NCBI GenBank assembly: GCA_933228895.1 | Contig: OW121851.1 | Span: forward strand, 115,589,271 to 115,653,270 | DNA length: 64,000 bases | Reading direction: 5' to 3' | DNA from: Platycnemis pennipes | Taxonomy: Eukaryota; Arthropoda; Insecta; Odonata; Platycnemididae | Position numbers and translations under genes: made by a program | The notes under the pieces: generated by a model | Database searches by the model: none | Told to the model about the DNA's origin: nothing | What the model saw: the letters and a program-made list of their open reading frames with translations, nothing else | In this document: positions 40,733 through 51,590 of the stretch, piece after piece | Layout: every line of letters starts with the position of its first letter | How positions within the stretch are numbered: position 1 is the stretch's first letter

Positions 40733-40882
40733 ATGATAAACAACAAGATATGGCACTTATTCCACAGGTTTTATTAATGGTACAACGCGTTTCAGCGGTT
40801 AAGCCATCATCAGGTACCGCTGAAACGCGTTGTACCATTAATAAAACCTGTGGAATAAGTGCCATATCTTGTTGTTTATCAT
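40733..40882. repeat. Perfect 67-bp inverted repeat (hairpin)
   Basis: Reading 40733-40799 and the reverse complement of 40816-40882 gives no mismatch over 67 bases. A transcript of either strand would form a long double-stranded stem with a 16-base loop, TAAGCCATCATCAGGT. Confidence 0.97.
40781..40835 (-). ncRNA. Hammerhead-ribozyme-like core, doubtful activity
   Basis: The minus strand reads CTGATGA (rc of 40807-40813), then TGGCTTAACCGCT, then GAAAC (rc of 40789-40793) and GCGTTGTACC. The first and third boxes match the conserved hammerhead core, and GGTACC around the core could form stem I with GTACC downstream. Stem II (GGC with GCT around a UUAACC loop) is weak and preceded by an extra U, stem III is very short, and the 67-bp hairpin would compete with the fold. 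The likeness to minimal type I hammerheads of Penelope-like elements is known biology; activity is not shown. Confidence 0.4.
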
Positions 40883-41429
40883 GATATCATTCCACTACGT
40901 CTCGCCGGACACAGTTAAGTCCTACCTACATTGAGTCCTACCTTAAATGAAAATAGGCCTAAAACTTCCTGTATCTTCATACCTAGTTAATATTTACAGT
41001 TACAAATAAACAGTTGTAACCGATTGTCCTATAGTTAAATTGTCGTAGGGATAGTCTTCGTCAGACATAACGTGAATGAGGGGAAAATCTTCGTTGCCAG
41101 TCGATCTCCAAATCCTTCGGATAAAGACCATTTGTCCGTCCTTCTCACAGTATTTTAAGAGTTCTCCAATACGTCCTCTTCGTGCGCCCTTACTAGTGAC
41201 ATTCCAGTCACATGCCTCTTCGGAAAGATTTCTTGGTTATGGCCTTAACGTTCAAGTGCTTTTTTGCGTAAGAACGACTCTTGGCCCTGTTGAAAGAGAA
41301 AGTGAAATGTGGAAAGAGCTGGATGCTCTTTGGGCCGTATCTTATACGGACGACCGGTGAAGTGAACTGAAAGCCGCTCTATCACACTTTGAATCCTATG
41401 CGCTATGAAGCATTTCTGTCGGGCGACCC

Positions 41430-41862
41430 TTGAATTTTTCAGTCTGTTCGTTGCCTTCGGCATTTTATCCCTCCCTCCTGTCGAATAGGTTTTCCCGGTT
41501 AATAGGATTCATACCTTTTCGATTCTTGATCATCACGAACTTTCGATGTCGACTTTCGGGAATCAAGCTTCCTCGTTCCTTAGTTTCTCTCACGGGGAAA
41601 TGCATGAATGCCCTTAACATGTTCGGCCGTGATGGCCCAGTCAGGGTTGCGGCGGGGTGTCCCTGTAGCCTGTCTGTCCTCGACTCCGAGGACTGTGGGG
41701 ATGAGGTGCCGGCTGGTCTCTCGTGGGACGGATCGTCTACCTGGGTTCTCTTCCAAAAACCTCCCAAGCCTTAATTTCCTCTTATCTCTCGAAGGCTTCT
41801 CCACATTCCTGGTGCGATGGGTCGCTTTCCTCAGGGGCGTTGACTGCTGGTTAGGATGAGGC
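41430..41862. other. GC-rich island with overlapping open frames
   Basis: Plus frames of 114 and 83 codons and minus frames of 100 and 74 codons overlap around 41.43-41.86 kb. None has recognisable motifs. The stretch lies within the candidate intron. Confidence 0.45.
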
Positions 41863-44070
41863 TCAACAAATCGTGAGGTCGTTCATGCTTTTTATCCCTC
41901 AAAGTTTTTTCTGTAGCCCCTTCCGTGTATCAGCCTAATATCAAATCTGTTGTGGTTGTACATTTATTGGTTATGGTTAATGTGTGTCTATTTTTAATGA
42001 GAGTGGAGAATGATGGAAAACAGTCAGGTGGGAATCTTAAAAAGTAGAATGAAGGAGAATAGCAGGGGGTTAAGTTGGCATCTAAATGAATTACCAAAGT
42101 TCTAGTTTTAAAAATGGTTGCTAGGTTATGTCAGTTGGAGTAAATTATGTGGCCAAAAATAGAAGGTCGAGAATGGCTCAATTTGTATACGTCTGGACAA
42201 GGAGTTGAAGGGTATAATGATTGGGGCTATGTTGGACCAAAAATGAGAAGAGAGGCTGAAGTTAAGGGTGAGGGTAAATATTTTACAGCCGTTAGGATAC
42301 TTGTCATTAAAAAGATTTCTCGGTTTGGGACGGTTAGGAGCCGTGAGGGAAATGGGCTGGGCGGGAGAAAAGGAAAGAGATGGTGCTACCATACCCTTCC
42401 ATGGAGTATACCATCATGATAGACTCAAAGGGGATGCTTGTGAAGTTTTTGTGGTGCAAGAGAGAGGAGTGGAAAACGTGAATAAACCTGTTTATAGAGT
42501 TCAAATAGGAAAGGTATGGACGTGTTGAGGTAGAACTGAAGGGAAATTCAGGCCTCAGGTTGGATAAGAGAAATGAACCAAAGTAATGTCATACTATCTT
42601 CGGGGACGATGCAAATCACCTACAAAACTTGTACTAGTTTTCATAGAGCCCGTTTCACAAGATACTCGATCCAGCACCAGACCTAGTGTGCTAGTCGCTT
42701 TTTATATTGAGGACGGAATCTAACATGATTGGGACAGTCCTAGAAGGTTTCACACGATCATGTGCTTGATATGAAGCTGTTTCGCATGTTAATTTAAAAA
42801 GATATCGCGCGGCGTCTGTGACATAACCTGATTGGTCTACGGCCACTGGGTCCTACTGGGAGGTAGTAGCGAACTAGTACCGAATCAAATATGTCAGCGA
42901 AGAATGGTTCTATATCACACGATACTGGAAAGTTAGCGAACTAGCGAGTATCTTCGGCCTTGTTCTGGATCAAATATCATGTGAAGCGGGTTTAAGTTTC
43001 GCGTTAAGCAAAACCGAACTCATGGCGTAAAGTTTAGGTGACGTGTGCGTAATCTACCCGTTTAAAACGAACGAGTGATATGCATCGCAGTGGTAATAGT
43101 TTATTCCAAAGGCATGTTTCATTTTGAATGCGCCACGATATCTCTGGGTAATCCTGGTGAGGAATTGCTGGGGAATATGGATTTTACTCCATAAAACTCC
43201 TGACATTAGTTAAAAAATCCTAAATAATCTTATCTGCCGGATATCTGCCACGCATGTAGCGGACGAATCGCATTTTTCCATGGAAATACTCAAACTGTTG
43301 CTGCCTTGGCCCAAACTGCAGCAACGGCATGACCTGAACAAGCTTCGACCCTTGGTCACATAAATCGCGAGGTCGCCATCGCTGAACTCCTTCGAGTGGC
43401 TTCAAGTTCAAGAATCGCTGAGCTTGACTTATTAAGGCATTCTGTCGGGGTAACTGATAGTATTCATATAATGTCTAACGCGGCAGCCCTTTTTCACTAG
43501 GTCGTGTCTTTAATGAACTTGTGTGATCCACGTATCTAATTCTTTTTCTTTTGATAAGTAAATTATTTTTTTTTGCCAGCCGTGTGTCACGGGAGGTCGG
43601 CCTATCAGTCTGCGAGAATTAGGGCTATCGCATGCAATACTCCTTGTACTGTAGTCGCAAATTGACGCGTTCAAATGAATAAAAAGTTATCTAAGGCCCT
43701 CTTTCGTTAAATTGAAACCTTATGTTTCACTAACTCTCCTAAATATGAATATCTGCAAGTTAAGGAAATATTCGCCCAGCTGATGTGAATGAATTATTTT
43801 CTCATGCACATTACAAGATTGTGGTATAGTAATTTAAGTGGTCTTTTTTCTCTATTTTCCGCATCCGATACATTCTACCTCTACCTAAATAACGTAAATT
43901 TAAAGTGGTAGTACTATCCCCAATGTTAATAAATATCATTAGTGGTACTGAGTATATGATTCTTTATTTATTGTGCGTCCATTGAAGTGTTTAGGCGTTA
44001 ACATTGGCCGTTGGAGTAAAATTAACCTCGGAATTTTATTTCTGTATTTATATTATATCTATCTTTCTAT

Positions 44071-44930
44071 ATCTACGACATATCCTGCAAGCTACCTCGA
44101 GGATGTGTGGCAGGGGTTGCATCCACACCAGGAACAATGACACAACAAACAAAAATGAACAACAAAACAAACACCACATCCTTAAAAGTAACTAGGTGGA
44201 AAAAAGAAAAAAAAACTACCAATTCCCAATCATGCAGGACATACCCACGAATACCACGCATGACTTGAAACCTGACACCAATTTTATAGATACTGATGCA
44301 TGCAAAAATGCAATGCATGCAGTCACACCTTGATTTGAACATGCAGGTAATGAAAAACTATCGACCAACTCTGAATATTACCTCTATAATTATAACCGAT
44401 TTACGCGATGTCTAACGTTCTTATCTCGAATCGTACGTGGAAAAAATGACATTTTAAACCTGTCCGTCCTGCAATCCATCTCCTTAATTTTATTAGAATT
44501 ATCGAGCCTACCATAAGAAGTCGGAGCCAGCAATATATGATTAAAGTCATTAATGAAATGTCCCTCCTTAAATTTTCCCAGAAGATTAAGTCTATAATTC
44601 AGCCTGCGTTGTGACAGCGATTCCCATCCCAATTCGGCTAACATACCAGACACACTGCTTTCCCTATCGTAATACCCTTTTACACATCTCGCTACTCTTC
44701 GTTGTACTCGATCTAATTCGTAAATTAAGCCTGCTTCATAAGGGTCCCCTATACTCGCACCATATTCTAAGTGTGGTCTAGCAATTGAAAAATAGCAACG
44801 CTCCTTCACCCTCTCCTCACTTTTCCCTAATATTCTTTTAATAAGCCCCAACTTTCTATTTGCTTGACTGCATATTTTCTTGATACGTTTCCCCCATGAT
44901 AGATCCTGAGTAAGTGTATTGGGTATATTG
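44071..44930 (-). mobile_element. LINE family A (CR1/L2-like), RT C-terminus and 3' end
   Basis: A 183-codon minus-strand frame (44390-44941) encodes the C-terminal part of a CR1/L2/jockey-type reverse transcriptase: LTQDLSWGKRIKKICSQANRKLG (residues 10-32), RPHLEYGAS (55-63), ELDRVQRRVAR (75-85), GMLAELGWESLSQRRL (99-114) and the terminal DCRTDRFKMSFFPRTIRD (156-173). It lacks the catalytic FADD box, because homology ends near residue 8 (about 44920), so the ATG is fortuitous. About 270 bases downstream on the minus strand lies the family's 3'-end hairpin (44086-44116), so this is one 5'-truncated copy with its 3' UTR. Confidence 0.88.
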
Positions 44931-45535
44931 GGTAGAACCATAGAATGTCTTCAAAAACGAACTGAATCTGTTGCTCTAGTTAGAGATTTTAAGGCCTCTA
45001 TCTTGATTACAGTTTCCATGGAACTTAGTGACTAACTTTCGGACTGAACTTGAGGGGCAGAGGTGAGTTCGTTACTCGCGGGTTCTAGATAAGGCATGTG
45101 TGCTGGCGTCCGCCTTCAGTGTATGTCTCACGGGCTTTTGACAGATTTAATGGATTGTCATTAATTCTTAACAGTGAAAGGACTCAGAACATTTGTTGTC
45201 CAATGTTGACTTGTCAAGATATTTAAGCTTCGTTAATAATTATAATTAGTGAATATCATACATCAGGAAAACACCCAATCCTTCAATAACTATAATATCG
45301 ATGGAGTAGAGAGACGAGTCAGTAAATTTTTTGCCCTTTCTCCGGTTGTTGGTTTCCCTGTATTCTTGCTGTGTTGCACTCCACGATGGTATCGGGTTTC
45401 GTGCCGTTCGTGGTGTAGATGAAGAAAAGGACACACAGGAAGGAGATTCTGAACAAGCTAAACCGAAAATACTGCCACAAAGATGGAATAAGTTAAAGAA
45501 CTGAAGGAATGGTAGGGCTAATTTTTCCATGGCAT

Positions 45536-45547
45536 TATATTTCATGG
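45536..45547. repeat. Left 12-bp target-site duplication of the SINE
   Basis: TATATTTCATGG is identical to 45799-45810 and abuts the tRNA-like head. Confidence 0.9.
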
Positions 45548-45798
45548 GGGGAGCGTGGTGGCCTAGTGGGTAGAGCGCTTGGCTACTGATGTCCCGAGTC
45601 CCGAGTTCGAATCCGAGTAAAGCCTGTGGACGCCCGAACGAAAAAATGCTCGCAGTGCGAGGTGGCCCAGGGAAAGGAACTTGCCCCTCTACCCTTAATG
45701 TGGGAAATTCACGTGCCTGTGCCTTAGTCCTGGGTTAGCTCTACCCTCACGTATCAAAACCAACCTTCGGGTTGAGTCACTGAGTGAGAATGAGTGAG
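45548..45798 (+). mobile_element. Complete tRNA-derived SINE, 251 bp
   Basis: The 5' head is tRNA-like, with an RNA polymerase III A box (TGGCCTAGTGGG, 45559-45570) and B box (GAGTTCGAATCC, 45603-45614). A tRNA-unrelated body follows, ending in ACCAACCTTCGGGTTGAGTC and a short TGAG/AATGAG tail. A perfect 12-bp duplication, TATATTTCATGG, at 45536-45547 and 45799-45810 fixes the borders and implies a fairly recent insertion. Parts of the body recur near 9.46 kb and 56.2 kb. The partner LINE that mobilised it cannot be told; the tail does not match either LINE family here. Confidence 0.92.
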
Positions 45799-45810
45799 TA
45801 TATTTCATGG
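45799..45810. repeat. Right 12-bp target-site duplication of the SINE
   Basis: TATATTTCATGG directly follows the AATGAGTGAG tail and is identical to 45536-45547. Confidence 0.9.
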
Positions 45811-45961
45811 AATAAATGGGTATGTGTCTAGGGACGAAAATGAAATAATGGTTGGATTTTTAGATGAAATATATACACATGGCAATAGAAAAGGTTTTTA
45901 AAATGAAGACTTCCAATGAATTTTCTTGTAAAACATTGGCTGTTCACAAGAAAAATTCAGG

Positions 45962-45982
45962 AAAAGCTAATTTTTCACTGGA
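45962..45982. repeat. Left target-site duplication of LINE A copy
   Basis: This 21-base sequence is repeated at 47096-47116 with one C/G difference, flanking the LINE exactly. The single mismatch indicates some age since insertion. Confidence 0.85.
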
Positions 45983-47095
45983 AAAGCTAATCTACATCTA
46001 CATAATACCCTGCAAGCCACCATAAAGGTGTGTGACAGGGATGCATTCTCACCAAACATGCACTGCATATCATGCATAAAATATGATTAGTATTAATATA
46101 TTAGTCTAAACTTCACTATTTAAAAAGATAAAAATAGCAAAGTAAACATGAAAAAAATTATTTGGGTTACCTTCAAGTCCTTATACCAACATGCAACTAC
46201 CTATGCTATACATCGATTCACTAGTATTGGACATATTTACCGCTATTCATATCCCTAATTGTACGAGGAAAAAGGACATTTTGAATCTGTCAGGCAATCA
46301 ATTTCTCTAATTTTGTAATCATGGTCCAGTCTACCATAGTAAGTTGGGGTTCGCAAAATATTTTTAACGTCATCACTGAAAATATTGCCTTGGAATTTAC
46401 TTAGGAGATAGTCTAAATTTCAACCTGCGACCTGACAATGATTCCCAATTTAATTCATTTAATAGACTGGTTACGCTAATATAGCTATCGTACCGTCCCT
46501 TTACAAATGTTGCGATCTTCGCTGCACACATTCAAGTTCATTATTTAGACCGATTTCATAGGGATTCCATGTACTGGTAGCATATTCCAAATGAGGTCCA
46601 ACGGGGGAAAAGTAGCTGATTTCTCGTATATGATCGTCACATTTACCCAATACTATTTTGATAAATCCCAGTTTACGATTCGCTTGACCCATTATTTCAC
46701 GTATGTGTTACCCCAGGAATGATCATGTGTCAGTCTTATTCCAAGATACTTAATGGATTCCATGTTTATTGGGTACTTATTATACATTATTACTTATTTT
46801 GTACGTGCTAGGAGGAGAACAATTCTTTTTCCAAAAATTCATTACTACACATTTTTAAAAATTTTAATTCTAACTGCCATGTATCAAACCATTTTTTAAT
46901 TGCTTGTAGGTCATCATTTAAATATTCTTTTTCATTTGGGCATAGAATTTCCCTGTACACAACTGCGTCATCGGCAAATAGACAAAGCTTACTTTTGACT
47001 ACCTAATTGATATCATTTATGTACAGAAGGAACAGGAGTGGACCTACCTTGTGGGACACCCGAAGTGACTTCAATTGCCGAGGATCATTCACTGT
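45983..47095 (-). mobile_element. LINE family A copy with 21-bp target-site duplication
   Basis: On the minus strand the remnant reads, with several frame breaks, GPLLFLLYINDIN, the catalytic FADD box (rc of 46967-46978) in CLFADDAVVYRE, AIKKWFDTWQLELKF, QANRKLGFIKIVLGK, GPHLEYATSTWNPYE, and then the 3' UTR hairpin at 45995-46040 with a GTAGAT-type tail. This includes the RT active-site region missing from the 44-kb copy. The borders are set by a 21-base direct repeat, AAAAGCTAATTTTTCACTGGA, at 45962-45982 and 47096-47116 (20 of 21 identical), a typical LINE target-site duplication. The copy is 5'-truncated and dead. Confidence 0.9.
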
Positions 47096-47116
47096 AAAAG
47101 CTAATTTTTCAGTGGA
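47096..47116. repeat. Right target-site duplication of LINE A copy
   Basis: This is the partner of the 21-base repeat at 45962-45982, directly after the last LINE base. Confidence 0.85.
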
Positions 47117-47275
47117 TAAGATTTTTTAAACACAAATTGGTCATGAATGATTGTTAATTACTGTTAAAGTTATATGGAACGTGGTATTGGTATGGAACAT
47201 ACCTTAAAATTTGAAACGCTCTTGATATCATAGAGTTGCACTCATACTCCGTTTAGAGATGTGTCGTTAATGTGT

Positions 47276-47300
47276 GAATCGTTCTATATGAACGATTCAT
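47276..47300. repeat. Small palindrome at the hAT-like left end
   Basis: TGAATCGTTC, TATAT, GAACGATTCA is a perfect 10-bp hairpin with a five-base loop. Confidence 0.9.
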
Positions 47301-48242
47301 TGGCGTGAACCAGATGAATTGAATCATGTTGTTCGATCAAGTGTTTCATAAAGAACTGTATGAGTGATTAGAGCGGAAAAATATTTTGATTCGTCATGAA
47401 AGAGAACGGTGGAGAACAATTTGAATCATTCTCGTATTGGTTAGAATCACGAGATTCAAGAGTGATCGAGGTTGAGGGTAAACAGCGCAAATTTGAACTA
47501 AACTGCTTATACCAGTTATAACATGAGTTACACTATGGAAATCGCGCTATGGCACTAATTCGTGTCCCCAAATTTATTCTATGATATAAAGAATTGCTCC
47601 AAAATGATAGCATATTGGGAATAAGGTATGAGAACCGTAGAAAACATTTAATCTATCATCTTTTTAGCTTATATTGTTATTAAGTATTTGGTTCATAGGT
47701 GCGAACAGAAATTTCGAGCGGCGAGATATTGGCGTTAATTCAATAGTATTCAGCGTTATTGTATAACGAAAGCCATATTTCTGCAACTAAGTTAAGTAAA
47801 CCCAAGAAATCATTTACAAGCACTTAACTTAGCCAAAATTTGGACGTAAATGGTTTTGTCGAGCAAACATGCAAGCTAATGAAGAAATTTCCGCTGAAGG
47901 TTCACTTTTGGATGGAACACTTTCCCGTACGAGGATGACGAGAATTGAAAATTAAGGTTAGTTTAATTAGTTTTATTTCTCCAGAGCAGTCTATAATTGC
48001 GTACAAAATAATTGTGTTGAAGAAAATCTTCTCGGGTTTTGTACCGGGCCAGGTGAACCCGAGATGATTTTCTTCAGCTTTCTTTTCTTCATTCTTTTTC
48101 TTCAGTTCGCCGGGAAAACCTTCGATCTTAAAATAATTCTGTGTTATTAAAGCCCCACTTTCAAGCGCATAATTAGAAAAATCCAGACACGGTCTCCATT
48201 TTCTACATAACATTCCATCATTAGCGGTATCATTTGCCAATT

Positions 48243-48392
48243 ACTCGTTCTTTTATATGGTTCAAAATGAACCACCAAGAACCATGCGCGTCTACGAATC
48301 CGAATGAGTGGATCAGGAATTCGCAGACGCACATGGTTCCTGCGTTCATGTTTCTTGGTGGTTCATTTTGAACCATTTAAAAGAACGACTCA
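48243..48392. repeat. Imperfect inverted repeat within the hAT-like candidate
   Basis: The left arm TCTTTTATATGGTTCAAAATGAACCACCAAGAA, continuing CCATGCGCGTCTACGAATCC, is mirrored by GGAATTCGCAGACGCACATGG and TTCTTGGTGGTTCATTTTGAACC on the right. The right arm carries an extra CTGCGTTCATG-like insertion. Each arm contains the small palindrome GGTTCATTTTGAACC. Confidence 0.85.
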
Positions 48393-48460
48393 TTGGCATG
48401 AACCAAGTCGCATGAATTGAATCATCGAAATTAATCGGAATTCCCATCTCTACTTCTGTT

Positions 48461-50732
48461 TCGCTTTTGGTTTTAATTGTTGGGCGTAGAATGTTTATCG
48501 TAGCCATGCAACGATCGCTTATCAATAATGCCACAATGCCACCGCGAGGTGAACTGTGTTGAGTGAGCATAGGTGCAGTAGTTTAAGTGGGATTGTCGCG
48601 AGATACTGGTGTTTTGGTTCCACGAGCATCACCAATTGAAAAGCATCGTAACTCTCATTAGATTTACGAAGTGACTAAAATACTGCTGATTTGATGGTGG
48701 CAAAGTGGTATTCTCCATCGGGAAGCTAAATCAATATATAACTAACAAAGTTAACTCCTGCTCACCATTGCTCCTATGACGCCTTTTTTGTCGTCTTTTT
48801 ACGAATGACTCTTGATTCTAAGGACGCATTTTATGATGCCAAAGACATCGTTCAAGTCTCTGCAGCCGGTAAAGTAAGTGAAATTGTAGTATAAATATTT
48901 TTTGTGTCGTGATAGCGCATACTTTTTGTGTTCGCCATTTTCATATGGTGTTGGAAAATTACATTCCTTAGACATGCAGCCAGCCGATTTAATGCTTCTA
49001 CCACTAGTTGAATGACATTAGGGTGGAGGGCTTAGTTTTTCTTTAAATTGTTTGGATGTTTAGGGATTTATATGGTAATAAACTACTCAGAAGTTTTAAA
49101 TGAAGCCAGAAAATATTACGAACAAAATAGTTCCGTTACTGTATTGAGCATGTACTGGAGAAACAATAATTATCATATCAAGTAGTAGCATCTGCCTGGC
49201 GTTTAGAATATCTGACTAGCCTAGACTGTAACGTGAAGTTACTGATATATTGCACGCCTTGTCAGCACTTTTATTGGTCGGAATTTTGATTTTCGTGTGC
49301 AGGCTAGTCTTCGTTAGACGTCATGTGTGCTGATTTTTTCCAGCCGTAAATCGTCATGTGATGCTGGATATGTCATATTGTTCTCTTCACCTGCTTTGTG
49401 GGGAATCATTTCGGTACTCATCATGCTGCTCGTAAACGTGTAGAAAAAAATGTTACGGAAGGGGATCCCTCCCCTTACCCTATTGCAGGACTGCGGCGTT
49501 GGCTCGTGAATCATTGGGTGTGTGAGATTCCCCTCTCCTTCTTTGTCTGGCCGAAAGCGTTATTATCGCAGGTCACTTATGGTATATATAGTGAGGTAGT
49601 CGACGTTCTGGATCCGTGCCACCGTACTAGGCTCCGCTTCGCGACGTGAATCTTAGAACACGTGGATTTGGAACTTCTCCCTTGTGTGTTTCCATGAGTG
49701 GAAAATCCGCCCGGGCGTGCTTTCTGGCTCCTTGTAATGGCATTCAAGGACAAAACATCACATGTTTGCCCTTAACCTCAATGCCTTCGTTAAAGGGGGA
49801 CGTCCGTTGCAACGCCAACGAAAGTGGCTTGTTATACATTAGCTCTGTGAATTGATGGCGTTGTTTGAAATTCGATGGTGGTGCCCTTCCATTCCGGTTG
49901 GGGTAGTACTATAATTGTACTAACAATAAGTACCATTTACTGCCTCTTTACCCCCATCAAGTGCTGTTAGTATTTCAAGATGAAATGAAATCCGTTGAAA
50001 GTCTCATCTACCCGATTAGTTTTCATAAATCTGGTGTATTCCTTTGCAAATGTTTTTAAGGATTTGCATGTGAAGTTAATGAAGTTATAGCCCTGGCCTT
50101 GGATGAGAAGCTGCAGCTCAAATTTTCCAGATACAGTTTTGATGATAATTGTTTCAATGTTTTAATTGTTGGGCTTACTAGGACTATTAGCAAAGTTTTT
50201 ATCGCGAATGTTTTATCTATGACATTTACAGCGAGAAATGTTTGGGCTCGAGTATATCTTTTGGAAGTAGTCAACTTCTGAATCACTGCTGATTTAAAAT
50301 TTTATATTATGCTTAAGGATTAAAGAACAGCCCGATCAGAAATATTTTGTGAACTTCAAAGCCTTTGCATACATTTGAAGCATGTTCCGTAAATACCTTG
50401 GTGCAACTTAATAATAAGGTTCAATGGTAAATATGTTAATGACATTTAGTGATAAAAATGTCTCAATTTGAAATCTGAGGCTACTCATTGACTTCGGGAA
50501 ACGTGGTGGTATTTAATGAATTTACTGTGTGATGTCATACCTTCTTTTCTAATTAGGTGATATATAAAATATTGTTTATCATTAAGGATCCTCACTGGTC
50601 CACAAGGCCTTACTTCTTTATTTATCTGTCTTTAATGATTCGGATATCTCACGAATGTTAGTGCATCGCCGTCCACTGTGCTAGTGCTATTCATGAAAGC
50701 CTCTGAATATCTTAACAATTACGAGAGCTGAA
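48461..50732. other. No gene or repeat recognised
   Basis: AT-rich intronic-looking sequence with frames under 85 codons. None shows EF-hand loops or carrier motifs, which were looked for because of the nearby SCaMC exon. Confidence 0.55.
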
Positions 50733-50829
50733 AACAAATGGAAGGATCGCGAAATAGCCGCGAGAACCTTAACGGCGTTACCAGCTGAAATCCACAATAG
50801 CAGAAATTTCACAGAGAAAAAAAGCATTC
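50733..50829 (-). mobile_element. Body and 3' end of the tRNA-headed repeat
   Basis: The body starts after the tRNA-like head with a run of Ts (rc of GAGAAAAAAAGC), then GAAATTTCTGC, and ends with CGCCGTTAAGGTTCTCGCGG and GATCCTTCCATTTGT. Both its end (50733-50777) and its part near the head (50800-50844) recur at 51057-51146, showing that it is a repeat family. The T-run could stop polymerase III. Confidence 0.65.
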
Positions 50830-50900
50830 GCCTAGACCGGGATACGAACCCGGATCCCCTGATTTCCGGCCAGGTGCTTAACCAGTTAAGCTACCGAGGC
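50830..50900 (-). mobile_element. tRNA-like head of a second SINE-type repeat
   Basis: On the minus strand the 71 bases fold as a cloverleaf. The acceptor arm GCCTCGG / TCTAGGC has about six of seven pairs, the D arm is GCTTAACTGGTTAAGC, the anticodon arm is CCTGG-CCGGAAA-TCAGG, and the T arm is CCGGG-TTCGTAT-CCCGG. The loop would present GGA (serine), but base 33 is C rather than the invariant U and the long serine variable arm is absent, so a working tRNA gene is unlikely. It continues on the minus strand into a body (50733-50829), as SINEs do. Confidence 0.7.
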
Positions 50901-51056
50901 ATCATTTGTCCCTGTGGAATATTAGAGGCCTTGAAGGAACTAGATGTTCTCGAACTGCAAGGCATAGTATGCCACAAAGCAGTCGATGTCGTGCGCATGG
51001 CGCCACCGTCCAAGAAGTTAAGGCCGTACTTTAAACGCTAGGGTGCTTACTGTATA

Positions 51057-51146
51057 ACAAATTGAAGGATCGCGAACTAGCCGAGAGAACCTTAACGGCG
51101 GGCGTCCCGGTCAAGGCGATTATTTTTTTCTCAGGGGAATTTCTGC
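51057..51146 (-). mobile_element. Second copy of the tRNA-headed repeat with inverted 5' part
   Basis: ACAAATTGAAGGATCGCGAA to AACGGCG (51057-51100) matches 50733-50777 in the same orientation. Immediately after, 51101-51146 is the reverse complement of the section equivalent to 50800-50844 (GCAGAAATT, GAGAAAAAAA, ATCGCC, ACCGGGA). The bases between the two parts in the first copy (50778-50799) are missing. Inversion of the 5' part with a small deletion at the joint is the signature of twin priming in LINE-driven insertions. Confidence 0.65.
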
Positions 51147-51542
51147 AGAATTGAAAAGTTAGATAACGTGCTACCCCAGGAATTATTTTCCCTATTTCGA
51201 ATTTAGGGAGCATTATGATTTAGCTGTTTCAGCGATACATTTCTTGGGTTGCCTCGAGTTTTTTTAGCCTGTTAATACTGTGATAGAAACAATGCCATAG
51301 GAATTGATCCGCTTTCTTTTTTGATTTATGGTTCCTTTTATAATATTATTACAAGTGGTAGTTTCCTTGCTATGTAAAATAACAGTTTGACTTCAGCATA
51401 ATTAGGCACATTCTCGTAATGAGTTCGTTAGAGGGACGCTGACCACACCATTCCATCCCTTGTCTCTCTAGTTTTCATTATTTATTTCTCTTTAGGATTG
51501 ATTGCTTCAGCCTGAGAGACAAGTGTAGCAAATCTTTCACCC

Positions 51543-51590
51543 TCTGCCACACACCCTCGTGGTAGCTTGCAGGGTATTATGTAGATATTA
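51543..51590 (+). mobile_element. LINE family A, isolated 3' end (sense strand)
   Basis: TCTGCCACACACCCTCGTGG, then TAGCTTGCAGGGTATTATGT and AGATATT, is the family A 3' terminus with its tail. It is the only one of the eight ends lying on the plus strand. Confidence 0.8.

Larger units (their letters stand above)
40733..40915. mobile_element. Foldback element, probably Penelope-like remnant, 183 bp
   Basis: A perfect 67-bp inverted repeat (arms 40733-40799 and 40816-40882) encloses a 16-base spacer, followed by 33 further bases ending CTCGCCGGACACAG. A 13-bp direct repeat, TAAGTCCTACCTA, flanks the unit at 40720-40732 and 40916-40928, so it behaves as one insertion. The arms carry AACGCGTT and the centre carries hammerhead-like boxes, as described for the terminal repeats of Penelope-like retroelements. 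No Penelope protein is present, and the family call is inference. The perfect arms mean either recent formation or ongoing correction. Confidence 0.7.
47254..48452. mobile_element. Candidate hAT-like non-autonomous element, 1.2 kb
   Basis: The ends read TAGAGATGTG (47254) and CCCATCTCTA (48452), a short inverted repeat of the TAGAGATG type common in hAT elements. Just inside, related subterminal sequence appears at both ends: AACGATTCATTGGCGTGAACCA (47292-47313) and AACGACTCATTGGCATGAACCA (48384-48405), each followed by GATGAATTGAATCAT-like sequence, in direct rather than inverted order. The flanking eight bases (actccgtt, cttctgtt) agree at five positions only. No transposase is recognised; a 112-codon minus frame (47902-48240) is unlike any family I know. 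The borders are tentative. Confidence 0.45.

Noticed and set aside
50830..50900. Functional serine tRNA gene
   Set aside because: C at position 33, no long variable arm and an acceptor mismatch; the sequence continues into a repeat body that recurs nearby, so it is a SINE-type head.
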